A stretch of 5,303 bases of DNA from Gammaproteobacteria bacterium (GCA_030431185.1 JAUIJO010000204.1:1-5303); one strand, 5' to 3'; positions 1 to 5,303 are shown, counted from the first letter of the stretch. Notes: generated by a model from the letters alone, not told the origin. Program-made: numbers and translations.

Positions 1-102
1 CGAGGCCTGGCTGCCACTGGAGGCACAACCGGCCAAGGACAGGATGGAGGCGAAGCAGGCGGCGGAGGCCACCCGGAAGAGCAAGCTTGATGTGCGGTGC
101 AT
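1..102 (-). CDS. Lipoprotein, N-terminal 34 residues only (possible polysaccharide export lipoprotein)
   Basis: This gene starts at the ATG read from base 102 and runs off the left edge, so only 34 codons are visible. They encode a bacterial lipoprotein signal peptide: a short basic start (MHRTS, then R10), a hydrophobic stretch (about residues 11-24), and the lipobox L23-A24-G25-C26, with Cys26 the predicted lipidated residue. The residue after Cys26 is Ala, not Asp, which by the enterobacterial rule points to the outer membrane. The mature start (ASSGSQAS) is Ser/Ala-rich, as in a flexible linker. A good ribosome binding site (GAGGGGA, 111-117 complement) lies 8 bases before the ATG. The gene follows the dehydrogenase and epimerase genes on the same strand, so a Wza/GumB-like capsule or exopolysaccharide export lipoprotein is a reasonable guess. 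The visible part carries no export domain, and any other lipoprotein would also fit. Confidence 0.8.
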   Translation of the reverse strand, partial: MHRTSSLLFRVASAACFASILSLAGCASSGSQAS

Positions 103-110
103 GGCGGAAA

Positions 111-117
111 TCCCCTC
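111..117 (-). promoter_or_regulatory. Ribosome binding site of the left-edge lipoprotein gene
   Basis: On the minus strand the bases read GAGGGGA, close to the Shine-Dalgarno consensus, 8 bases before the ATG at 102. It fixes the start of a gene whose visible part is only 34 codons, and is the strongest ribosome binding site in the left half of the window. Confidence 0.65.
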
Positions 118-152
118 GGTGTCAGCCAATAACAACGGAGATGATCGGTGAG

Positions 153-172
153 CCCGGCCAACGCTGGCCGGG
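153..172 (-). other. Perfect 8-bp hairpin between epimerase and lipoprotein genes
   Basis: Bases 153-160 (CCCGGCCA) and 165-172 (TGGCCGGG) are perfectly complementary around a 4-base loop. The hairpin lies 15 bases past the epimerase stop codon in the 84-base gap before the lipoprotein gene. On the minus strand no run of T follows the stem, so it does not meet the usual definition of an intrinsic terminator. It could be a weak terminator or attenuator, or a stem that protects the 3' end of the upstream message. The structure is visible; its function is inferred. Confidence 0.5.
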
Positions 173-186
173 GCGGCGGGAAGGCC

Positions 187-1221
187 TCAGGCGCCGTAGT
201 AGTCGCGGTACCAGGCCACGAATCGACGGATGCCTTCTTCGACGGGCGTGGTGGGCGCGTAGCCCACGTCCTGCCGGAGTGCCTGCACGTCGGCATGGGA
301 TTCGGGCACGTCGCCGGGCTGCAGCGGCAGCAGGTTGCATTCGGCTTTCAGGCCCAGGTTCTCCTCGATGAGCTCGATGTAGCGCATCAGCTCGACCGGG
401 CGATCGCTGCCGATGTTGTAGAGCCGGTAGGGCGCGGCCGAGGCCGCGGGCGTGCCTTGCCCGAAGTCGTAGCCGGGGTCGGGCGCGGGCACCTTGTCCA
501 GGGTGCGCGTGATGCCCTCGACGATGTCGTCGATGTAGGTGAAGTCGCGCCGGTGGTGGCCGTGGTTGAACACGTCGATCGGCTTGCCCGCGAGGATGTT
601 GCGGGTGAACAGGAACAAGGCCATGTCCGGCCGGCCCCAGGGGCCGTAGACGGTGAAGAAGCGCAGTCCCGTGGTCGGCAGGCCGAACAGGTGGCTGTAG
701 GTGTGCGCCATCAGCTCGTTCGACTTCTTGGTGGCGGCATACAGGCTCACCGGATGGTCGACGCTGTCGTCCACCGAGAACGGCAGCTTGGTGTTGGCGC
801 CGTAGACGGAGCTGGAGGACGCATAGACAAGGTGCTCGACGCCGTGGTGGCGGCAGGCCTCGAGGATGTTCACGAAGCCCACGATGTTGCTGTCCACGTA
901 GGCCTGTGGGTTCTCGATCGAGTAGCGCACCCCGGCCTGGGCCGCCAGGTTGACCACGCGATGCGGGCGGAAGTCCTCGAACGCCCTCTCCATCGCCGGC
1001 CTGTCCTCGAGCCCGGCGCGGACGAAGCGGAAACCTTTCATGTCCTGCAGGCGGGCCAGGCGCGACTCCTTCAGGGCGGGGTCGTAGTAATCGTTGACGT
1101 TGTCGTAGCCGAGCACCTCGTCGCCACGGGCCAGCAGGTACCGGCTGAGGCTGGACCCGATGAAGCCGGCGGCGCCGGTGACCAGGACGCGCATGGGGCG
1201 GTGTTCGCTGGAGGTGCTCAC
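187..1221 (-). CDS. NAD-dependent UDP-glucuronate 4-epimerase-like protein (extended SDR family)
   Basis: A cytoplasmic nucleotide-sugar epimerase of 344 residues, normal for the family. Known UDP-glucuronate 4-epimerases (LpsL, CapI, plant GAE) interconvert UDP-glucuronate and UDP-galacturonate through a 4-keto intermediate on tightly bound NAD. The N-terminal Rossmann motif is G16-A-A-G19-F-I-G22. The catalytic set is the Ser run 135-138 (SSSSVYG), Tyr161 and Lys165 (YAATK). The segments NLAAQAGVRYS (91-101), FFTVYGPWGRPDMALF (188-203) and RRDFTYIDDIVEG are characteristic of this subgroup and unlike TviC/WbpP. The GTG start is chosen because it overlaps the dehydrogenase stop codon (GTGA), implying translational coupling. 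An ATG at 1194 (residue 10), just before the Rossmann strand, is the alternative start, but no clear Shine-Dalgarno precedes it. The substrate is inferred from family resemblance. With a TviB-type dehydrogenase as partner, UDP-GlcNAcA is another possibility. Confidence 0.94.
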   Translation of the reverse strand: MSTSSEHRPMRVLVTGAAGFIGSSLSRYLLARGDEVLGYDNVNDYYDPALKESRLARLQDMKGFRFVRAGLEDRPAMERAFEDFRPHRVVNLAAQAGVRYSIENPQAYVDSNIVGFVNILEACRHHGVEHLVYASSSSVYGANTKLPFSVDDSVDHPVSLYAATKKSNELMAHTYSHLFGLPTTGLRFFTVYGPWGRPDMALFLFTRNILAGKPIDVFNHGHHRRDFTYIDDIVEGITRTLDKVPAPDPGYDFGQGTPAASAAPYRLYNIGSDRPVELMRYIELIEENLGLKAECNLLPLQPGDVPESHADVQALRQDVGYAPTTPVEEGIRRFVAWYRDYYGA

Positions 1222-2510
1222 AGGCGGCCGTCCACGAGCGGACGGGGGAACACCCCCTTGACGTCGAACAGGGTGGCGCCGGGCCGGCCGTGGGCCCGGA
1301 TGCCCTCCACGCCGAGGTCGTTGATGAAGCGGTCGTGCGCAACGGCCAGGATGACGGCGTCGTACTCGCCCATGGCGGGGGCATCGACCAGGTCGATGCC
1401 GTATTCGTGCCGCGCCTGGCCCGGATCGACCCAGGGGTCATGGACGTCGACGTGGATCCCGTAGTCCCGGAGTTCGGCGACGATGTCCACGACCCGCGTG
1501 TTGCGCAGGTCCGGGCAGTTCTCCTTGAAGGCAAGTCCCAGGACCAGCACGCGGCAGTTGGCCGGGTGCGCTTCCTGCTGCTGGATCAGTCGGACCACGC
1601 GCCGCGCCACGTGCTGCCCCATGCCGTCGTTGATGCGGCGGCCGGCGAGGATCACGTCGGTGTGGAACCCGACCTGCTGCGCCTTGTGGGTCAGGTAGTA
1701 GGGGTCGACGCCGATGCAGTGCCCGCCCACCAGGCCGGGCCGGAACGGGAGGAAGTTCCACTTGGTGCCGGCCGCGGCAAGCACTTCCTGCGTGTCGATG
1801 CCCAGCCGGTGGAACAGCAGCGCCAGCTCGTTGATCAGGGCGATGTTGACGTCGCGCTGGATGTTCTCGATGACCTTGGCGCCCTCGGCGACGCGGATGC
1901 TCGAGGCCTTGTGCGTGCCTGCGGTGATGATCGAGGCATAGAGCGCATCGACGAAGTCGGCGGCCTCGGGGTTGGAGCCCGACGTGACCTTGGTGATGGT
2001 TTCCAGGCGATGCTCGTGGTCGCCGGGATTGATGCGTTCCGGGCTGTAGCCGACGTGGAAGTCGCGGTTGAAGACGAGGCCCGATTCGCGCTCAAGGATC
2101 GGCACGCACACCTCTTCGGTGGCGCCGGGATAGACCGTGGATTCGTACACCACGACGTCGCCGCGCGAGAGCGCACGGCCGACCGTGCGGCTGGCCGATT
2201 CCAGCGGGCTCAGGTCGGGGCGCTTGTATGCGTCGATCGGGGTGGGAACGGTGACGATGAAGACATTGCAGGCGTCGAGTCCGGCGCTGTCGGCGGTGAA
2301 GCCCAGGTGGACCGCCTCGCGCAAGCCCTCCCCGGTGACTTCGAGGGTCTGGTCGTGGTGGCGTTCCAGTTCGGACACGCGTTGAGGATTGATGTCGAAT
2401 CCCAGCGTGTCGAATGTCTTTCCGAAGGAGACGGCCAGGGGCAGGCCCACGTAGCCCAGGCCGATGATGGCCAGTCGGATCTGGTCCCGGGGTGGCAGCG
2501 GGGCGTTCAT
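1218..2510 (-). CDS. tviB: TviB-type UDP-N-acetyl-D-glucosamine/galactosamine 6-dehydrogenase
   Basis: A cytoplasmic enzyme of 430 residues that oxidises C6 of a UDP-N-acetylhexosamine in two NAD-dependent steps, giving a UDP-aminosugar uronic acid for capsule, Vi-type polysaccharide or O-antigen. The N-terminal NAD-binding motif is G17-L-G19-Y-V-G22, with Asp39 ending strand 2. Further family segments are VTVPTPI (86-92), YESTVYPG (122-129) and GYSPERINPGD (154-164). Lys212 and Asn216 lie in the active-site helix, and the catalytic Cys265 in GGHCIGVDPYYL. LAGRRINDGMG (288-298) and FKENCPDLRNT (328-338) mark the VipA/TviB branch rather than UDP-glucose dehydrogenase. I recall the S. Typhi TviB sequence as closely similar along its length. 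The reading frame stays open upstream to 2786, but that 92-codon extension is low-complexity and has no counterpart in the family. The ATG at 2510 is preceded by GGAGA 11 bases upstream. It is probably the first gene of the operon and overlaps the next by four bases. GlcNAc versus GalNAc preference cannot be read from the sequence. Confidence 0.95.
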   Translation of the reverse strand: MNAPLPPRDQIRLAIIGLGYVGLPLAVSFGKTFDTLGFDINPQRVSELERHHDQTLEVTGEGLREAVHLGFTADSAGLDACNVFIVTVPTPIDAYKRPDLSPLESASRTVGRALSRGDVVVYESTVYPGATEEVCVPILERESGLVFNRDFHVGYSPERINPGDHEHRLETITKVTSGSNPEAADFVDALYASIITAGTHKASSIRVAEGAKVIENIQRDVNIALINELALLFHRLGIDTQEVLAAAGTKWNFLPFRPGLVGGHCIGVDPYYLTHKAQQVGFHTDVILAGRRINDGMGQHVARRVVRLIQQQEAHPANCRVLVLGLAFKENCPDLRNTRVVDIVAELRDYGIHVDVHDPWVDPGQARHEYGIDLVDAPAMGEYDAVILAVAHDRFINDLGVEGIRAHGRPGATLFDVKGVFPRPLVDGRL

Positions 2511-2650
2511 GCGTCGAGGGGTCTCCGGTGTGCGAATGGGGGCGACGGGCAGTCCCCCGGCTCGTGAAGACCCCGGTTTCCCCGCCTGCTCGCCCAGATG
2601 AACGCGGAAAGGCGATGGAACCGGCAATCCCCTTTTTCCTTTTCCGCTTT

Positions 2651-2700
2651 CCGGTCGAAGCACTGTTTCGCGTTGAAGGATCTGCACACCTTCGACCCGG
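2651..2700 (+). promoter_or_regulatory. Inverted repeat upstream of galE (hairpin or operator dyad)
   Basis: Bases 2653-2660 (GGTCGAAG) and 2690-2697 (CTTCGACC) are perfect reverse complements. The flanking CC (2651-2652) and GG (2699-2700) extend the pairing after one unpaired base (C2698). The arms are 29 bases apart, centre to centre about 37 bases. The last two bases of the right arm are the first two of the GGAG ribosome binding site of galE (2699-2702). In RNA it could form a stem limiting ribosome access; in DNA it could be a two-half-site operator. Neither role is demonstrated. Confidence 0.4.
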
Positions 2701-2702
2701 AG
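2699..2702 (+). promoter_or_regulatory. Ribosome binding site of galE
   Basis: GGAG lies 9 bases before the ATG at 2712 and 6 bases before a TTG at 2709 in the same frame. The ATG is preferred because the protein then begins directly with the Rossmann strand (MRILVTGG), as other GalE proteins do. The TTG would add one residue only. Confidence 0.55.
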
Positions 2703-2711
2703 ACATGATTG

Positions 2712-3737
2712 ATGCGGATCCTCGTGACTGGCGGTGCCGGTTATATCGGCGCCCACGCCTGCGTGGTGCTGGCCGAACGCGGCCACGACGTGGTGATCGT
2801 CGACAACTTCAGCAATTCATCGCCCGCGGTGCTGCCGCGGCTGGCCGCATTGATGGGGCGGGTTCCGGCGCATGCCGACGTCGACCTGCGCGATGCCGCG
2901 GGGATGGCGGGGCTTTTCCGCACGCACGACTTCGATGCGGTGGTCCATTTCGCCGCCCTCAAGGCCGTGGGGGAGTCCTGCGAGAAGCCACTGGAATACT
3001 TCGAGAACAACATCGGCGGCACGTTGGGCCTGTTGCGGGCGATGAAGTCGGCTGGCGTTCGAAACCTGGTGTTCAGTTCCTCGGCCACGGTGTATGGCGC
3101 CCCGGATACCGTGCCGGTGCGGGAGGATGCCGCGTTGAGGGTGACCAACCCGTACGGGCGCACCAAGCTGGTGGTGGAGCAGCTCCTCGGCGACGTGTGC
3201 GCGAGCGACCCCGGGTTCCATGTGGCCAACCTGCGCTACTTCAACCCGGTCGGCGCCCACCCCTCGGGGACGATTGGCGAGGACCCGGGTGGCGTACCCA
3301 ACAACCTCATGCCCTACATCTGCCAGGTGGCAGTAGGCCTTCGCGCGCGCCTGAGCATCTTCGGCGGCGACTATCCGACGACGGACGGCACCGGGGTGCG
3401 CGACTACATCCATGTCGTCGACCTCGCGCGGGCGCACGCCGATGCGCTGGACTTCCTGCAACGCGAGGAGCGGTGCGAGACCTTCAACCTGGGCACCGGC
3501 CGTGGCATCAGTGTCATCGAGCTGGTCAAGGCCTTCGAACGGGCATCCGGACGCCGGGTGCCCTTCGAGATCGTGTCCCGCCGTCCCGGCGATGTCGCCG
3601 AAGTCTATGCCGATCCCGCGTTGGCCAACCGCCTGCTGGGCTGGCGGGCCGAGCTGGATGTGGATGCCATGTGCCGTGATGCGTGGCGCTGGCAATCGAT
3701 GAATCCGATGGGCTACGCGGGGCGTGCCGCGGCCTGA
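2712..3737 (+). CDS. galE: UDP-glucose/UDP-hexose 4-epimerase GalE
   Basis: A cytoplasmic enzyme of 341 residues, close to the usual length of about 338. It interconverts UDP-glucose and UDP-galactose (Leloir pathway, supply of galactose to polysaccharides) using bound NAD. The Rossmann motif is G7-G-A-G10-Y-I-G13, followed by DNFSNSS (31-37). HFAALKAVGES (79-89) is typical of GalE. The catalytic residues are in SSSATVYG (Ser123 by alignment with E. coli Ser124), Tyr148 and Lys152 (YGRTK). RYFNPVGAHPSGTIGEDP and the C-terminal RRPGDVAEVYAD are family signatures. In that last segment Val298 aligns with E. coli Tyr299 and human Cys307, the residue that limits entry of N-acetylated sugars, so activity on UDP-GlcNAc/UDP-GalNAc is plausible. 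The gene is divergent from the tviB-like operon and stops four bases from the convergent hydrolase gene. The assignment is firm; dual substrate use is inferred. Confidence 0.97.
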   Translation: MRILVTGGAGYIGAHACVVLAERGHDVVIVDNFSNSSPAVLPRLAALMGRVPAHADVDLRDAAGMAGLFRTHDFDAVVHFAALKAVGESCEKPLEYFENNIGGTLGLLRAMKSAGVRNLVFSSSATVYGAPDTVPVREDAALRVTNPYGRTKLVVEQLLGDVCASDPGFHVANLRYFNPVGAHPSGTIGEDPGGVPNNLMPYICQVAVGLRARLSIFGGDYPTTDGTGVRDYIHVVDLARAHADALDFLQREERCETFNLGTGRGISVIELVKAFERASGRRVPFEIVSRRPGDVAEVYADPALANRLLGWRAELDVDAMCRDAWRWQSMNPMGYAGRAAA

Positions 3738-3741
3738 GTCG

Positions 3742-3780
3742 TCACTCCCGCGGGATGCAACACGGGGAGGACGGGGGTGA
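3742..3780. other. Imperfect inverted repeat at the convergent galE/hydrolase gene ends
   Basis: Bases 3742-3750 (TCACTCCCG) can pair with 3772-3780 (CGGGGGTGA): nine pairs in the plus-strand RNA with one G-U, and one A-C mismatch in the minus-strand RNA. Inside it lies the perfect 10-base palindrome TCCCGCGGGA (3746-3755). It sits at the stop codon of the hydrolase and just past the galE stop. No T run follows on either side, so it is at best a candidate 3'-end structure for the two convergent transcripts. Confidence 0.25.
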
Positions 3781-4644
3781 TGCCAGCCAGTCCGCGATGG
3801 CGTCCGGTTGCTTCATCCAGGCGAAATGGTCCGCGGCGCCCGCGAGTTCATCGGCGTCGAAGCTGCGCACGTTCGCGCGGGCGCGCGGCATCTTCGAAAG
3901 CAGGAAGTCCAGGGAGCTGCGGGGCGCCAGCCAGTCGTCGGCCAGCAGGGCCGCCCGCACGTCGGGCCTGGCGCGGGACAGGCCCGCCTCCAGGTCGGCG
4001 TCGATGCCCCGTGCGGCATAGCGGCCGCTGATCGCGGTGCGACCCCAGTCTTCGATCAGGCCACGGGCTTCGTTGCCGGCGAAGCGGAGCCGCTTGCCCG
4101 GGAAATGGCCGTTGACGCGCGCCAGCCATGGCATGAAGCGATACGCCAATGGCAGCGCCCAGCGACGTGGCGGCGGGAATGCACGCCAGTACGGTGCGCC
4201 ACTGGCCACCAGCCACAGGGCCGCGGCCGCGTCGGGTGCCAGCGCCAGGTGGCAGCAGGCCAGTTGGCCGCCGATGCTGTGGCCGCCGATGATCCGCGGC
4301 AGTCCCGGCGCACTTCGGGCGACGCCCGCCTCGCTGGCCGGGATGTCCTGCTCCAGCAGCGCCTTGTATCCCCAGTCCTGCCGGCGACCGGCGCGCAGCG
4401 TGCTGCTTCCGTGTCCCCGCCATTCGTGCAGGAAGGTGGCGATGCCATGCCCGGCCAGCGCATCGGCGAGCGGCAGGTAGTGCCGTGCCGCGACGCCCAG
4501 CGCGGGTAACCACAGGAGCGAGGCCCGCGGTCGAGCCGGCAGGCGGCCCATCAAGTGCCAGGCATGCCCGTCGCCGGCCTTGCAGCGCAAGTGCAGGGAC
4601 AGCGGGAGCGAGCGCGGATCGCCGCTGGCATGGGCCGTGGTCAT
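3742..4644 (-). CDS. Alpha/beta hydrolase, COG4757-like, substrate unknown
   Basis: A predicted soluble alpha/beta-fold hydrolase of 300 residues with no signal peptide. The nucleophile is Ser123 in GHSIGG (121-126). His273 in ADHFAW is the likely catalytic histidine, and Asp236 or Asp237 (ADDW) the likely acid. FLHEWRGHGSS (71-81) fits the strand-4/loop region that precedes the nucleophile, where the family usually has D/E-x-R-G-x-G. The middle segment (LVASGAPYWRAFP, then GHFPGKRL) resembles the uncharacterised predicted hydrolases of COG4757. The ATG at 4644 overlaps the thiD stop codon as ATGA, so translation is probably coupled; no separate Shine-Dalgarno is seen. The frame is open further upstream, inside thiD, but that part is Arg-rich and non-conserved. 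The C-terminus ends with a Pro/Ser/Cys-rich tail (SPPSSPCCIPRE). Linkage to thiD hints at a role near pyrimidine or thiamin metabolism, but nothing in the protein shows it. Confidence 0.9.
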   Translation of the reverse strand: MTTAHASGDPRSLPLSLHLRCKAGDGHAWHLMGRLPARPRASLLWLPALGVAARHYLPLADALAGHGIATFLHEWRGHGSSTLRAGRRQDWGYKALLEQDIPASEAGVARSAPGLPRIIGGHSIGGQLACCHLALAPDAAAALWLVASGAPYWRAFPPPRRWALPLAYRFMPWLARVNGHFPGKRLRFAGNEARGLIEDWGRTAISGRYAARGIDADLEAGLSRARPDVRAALLADDWLAPRSSLDFLLSKMPRARANVRSFDADELAGAADHFAWMKQPDAIADWLASPPSSPCCIPRE

Positions 4645-5303
4645 GGCGACGGTGCCGCGCCGAAATGGTCGAGGACCAGCACGTCGCCGTGTCCGGGGCG
4701 ATAGCCCTGCCGCAGCGCACGATGCACGTAGTCGGTGGCCCGCGCGCATGCCGTGGCCAGGTCGTTCCCCAGTGCGAGGTTCGCGGCGACGGCCGAGGCC
4801 AGCGTGCAGCCGGTGCCATGCGCATCGACCTGCAGGCGGGGGTGCTCGAAGGCGCGGATGCCGGACGCGTCGGCGAACAGGTCGACCACGCGGTCGCCGC
4901 CGTCGTCGAGATGCCCGCCCTTCAGCAGGACGGCGCCGGCGCCCAGGGCGCGCAGCGCCTGGCAGGCGTCCTGCATGGCTTCGTGGCTGCCGATGCGCCG
5001 CTCAAGCAGCAGTTCCGCCTCCGGCAGGTTGGGTGTGACCAGGTCGCTGCCGGGGATGAGGCGGCTCCGGAGCGCCTGCAGGGCGTCGGGGTCGAGCAGC
5101 CTGGCGCCGGAGGTCGCCACCATCACCGGGTCCAGCACCCGGGCCACTCCGTGGCGGACTGCCAGTGCGTCGGCCACTGCCTCGATCACAGCGGCGGTGC
5201 CGAGCATGCCGAATTTGACCGCCTCGATGCGGAAGTCGTCGAAGCAGGCATCGACCTGCGCGCGCAGGAATTCCACAGGCGGCACTTCCACCGCGGTGAC
5301 GCC
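4641..5303 (-). CDS. thiD: Hydroxymethylpyrimidine/phosphomethylpyrimidine kinase ThiD (N-terminus outside window)
   Basis: A cytoplasmic ribokinase-superfamily enzyme that phosphorylates HMP and then HMP-P with ATP to give HMP-PP, the pyrimidine half of thiamin. The frame is open to the right edge, beginning GVTAVEVPPVEF, which is the normal ThiD sequence at about residue 50. About 220 residues are therefore visible, and the first 50 or so, with the substrate-binding start, are missing. In order the visible part shows KFGMLG, the conserved DPVMVATSG, LVTPNLPEAELL, the nucleotide-site segment VLLKGGHLDDGG, and the anion-hole/catalytic motif HGTGCTLASA. The reactive Cys is encoded at 4806-4808. 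It ends with GHGDVLVLDHF, matching the family's usual G-H-G...HF close. No frameshift or missing motif is seen. It overlaps the downstream hydrolase by four bases. A THI-box riboswitch, if present, would lie beyond the right edge. Confidence 0.95.
   Translation of the reverse strand, partial: GVTAVEVPPVEFLRAQVDACFDDFRIEAVKFGMLGTAAVIEAVADALAVRHGVARVLDPVMVATSGARLLDPDALQALRSRLIPGSDLVTPNLPEAELLLERRIGSHEAMQDACQALRALGAGAVLLKGGHLDDGGDRVVDLFADASGIRAFEHPRLQVDAHGTGCTLASAVAANLALGNDLATACARATDYVHRALRQGYRPGHGDVLVLDHFGAAPSP

Larger units (their letters stand above)
2511..2711. promoter_or_regulatory. Divergent intergenic region between tviB-like operon and galE
   Basis: This stretch of about 200 bases separates two genes read in opposite directions, so it should hold promoters for both, although no convincing -35/-10 pair can be picked out on either strand. 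It contains an unusually T-rich pyrimidine tract (2628-2652; 24 of 25 bases are pyrimidines on the plus strand) in an otherwise GC-rich setting. It also contains an inverted repeat whose right arm meets the galE ribosome binding site. Open frames crossing it have no recognisable protein features, and I see no small gene in it. The promoter role is inferred from gene layout. Confidence 0.6.

Noticed and set aside
87..371. Plus-strand 94-codon open frame at the left end
   Set aside because: It overlaps the lipoprotein start, the hairpin and the epimerase end antisense. It is highly Arg-rich and has no recognisable feature.
148..1464. Long plus-strand open frame (438 codons) opposite the epimerase and the end of the dehydrogenase
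   Set aside because: Antisense shadow of GC-rich coding DNA. It spans two genes with strong family motifs, and its translation is Val/Gly/Ala/Arg-rich without recognisable domains.
122..1534. Minus-strand open frame (470 codons) in another frame over the epimerase
   Set aside because: Arg/Pro/Ser-rich out-of-frame translation of the same DNA; the real frame carries the complete epimerase motifs.
2538..2558. GGGGG/CCCCC 5-bp stem just upstream of the dehydrogenase
   Set aside because: Five G-C pairs with an 11-base loop are expected by chance in such GC-rich DNA.
1290..2567. Plus-strand open frame (425 codons) opposite the dehydrogenase
   Set aside because: Shadow of the dehydrogenase codons, dominated by Val/Asp/Ala/Gly, with no domain or ribosome binding site recognised.
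2604..2647. Near-inverted repeat GCGGAAAGG / CCTTTTCCGC in the intergenic region
   Set aside because: One arm has an extra base, the arms are 25 bases apart, and it is partly a by-product of the pyrimidine tract. Too weak to call a site.
2511..2786. 92-codon N-terminal extension of the dehydrogenase frame
   Set aside because: No similarity to TviB-type N-termini and it crosses into the galE start. The ATG at 2510 gives the normal length and has a Shine-Dalgarno.
2492..3679. Plus-strand open frame (395 codons) overlapping galE in a different frame
   Set aside because: Its translation is Arg/Gly-rich with no family signature, and galE in the other frame is complete and unmistakable.
4645..4749. 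35-codon N-terminal extension of the hydrolase
   Set aside because: It lies wholly within thiD, is Arg-rich, and has no conserved content. The ATGA overlap start at 4644 explains the gene better.

Overview
The window is GC-rich (roughly two-thirds G+C by eye, not computed), gene-dense DNA from a proteobacterium. Codon choice and the sugar-gene and thiD/hydrolase sequences look most like the Xanthomonadaceae/Lysobacteraceae (Lysobacter, Luteimonas, Xanthomonas relatives). This placement is a judgement from sequence style and has not been checked by a search. I see no tRNA, rRNA, CRISPR array, insertion sequence, phage gene or origin.

Left half (1-2510, minus strand, read right to left): a surface-polysaccharide operon. 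It opens with a TviB-type UDP-N-acetylhexosamine 6-dehydrogenase (2510 to 1218). This overlaps by four bases (GTGA) a UDP-glucuronate 4-epimerase-like protein (1221 to 187). After an 84-base gap holding a perfect 8-bp hairpin comes the first 34 codons of a lipoprotein (102 to the left edge), which may be a Wza-like polysaccharide export protein but is too short to identify.

Middle (2511-3737): a divergent intergenic region of about 200 bases, with a T-rich pyrimidine tract and an inverted repeat abutting the galE ribosome binding site. It is followed by galE on the plus strand. The GalE gatekeeper position carries Val instead of the bulky Tyr of the E. coli enzyme, which suggests it may also accept N-acetylated UDP-sugars.

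Right half (3742-5303, minus strand): a second, unrelated two-gene unit. thiD (HMP/HMP-P kinase of thiamin synthesis) runs in from the right edge without its N-terminus. It overlaps by four bases (ATGA) an alpha/beta hydrolase of unknown substrate that resembles the COG4757 type. galE and the hydrolase converge with only four bases between their stop codons.

Together the three sugar genes can make uronic acid and amino-sugar uronic acid precursors (UDP-GlcNAcA or GalNAcA, UDP-GalA, UDP-Gal/GalNAc) for a capsule, exopolysaccharide or O-antigen. I found no convincing undescribed system. The points worth a second look are substrate questions, a possible RNA or operator element before galE, and the thiD-hydrolase coupling.
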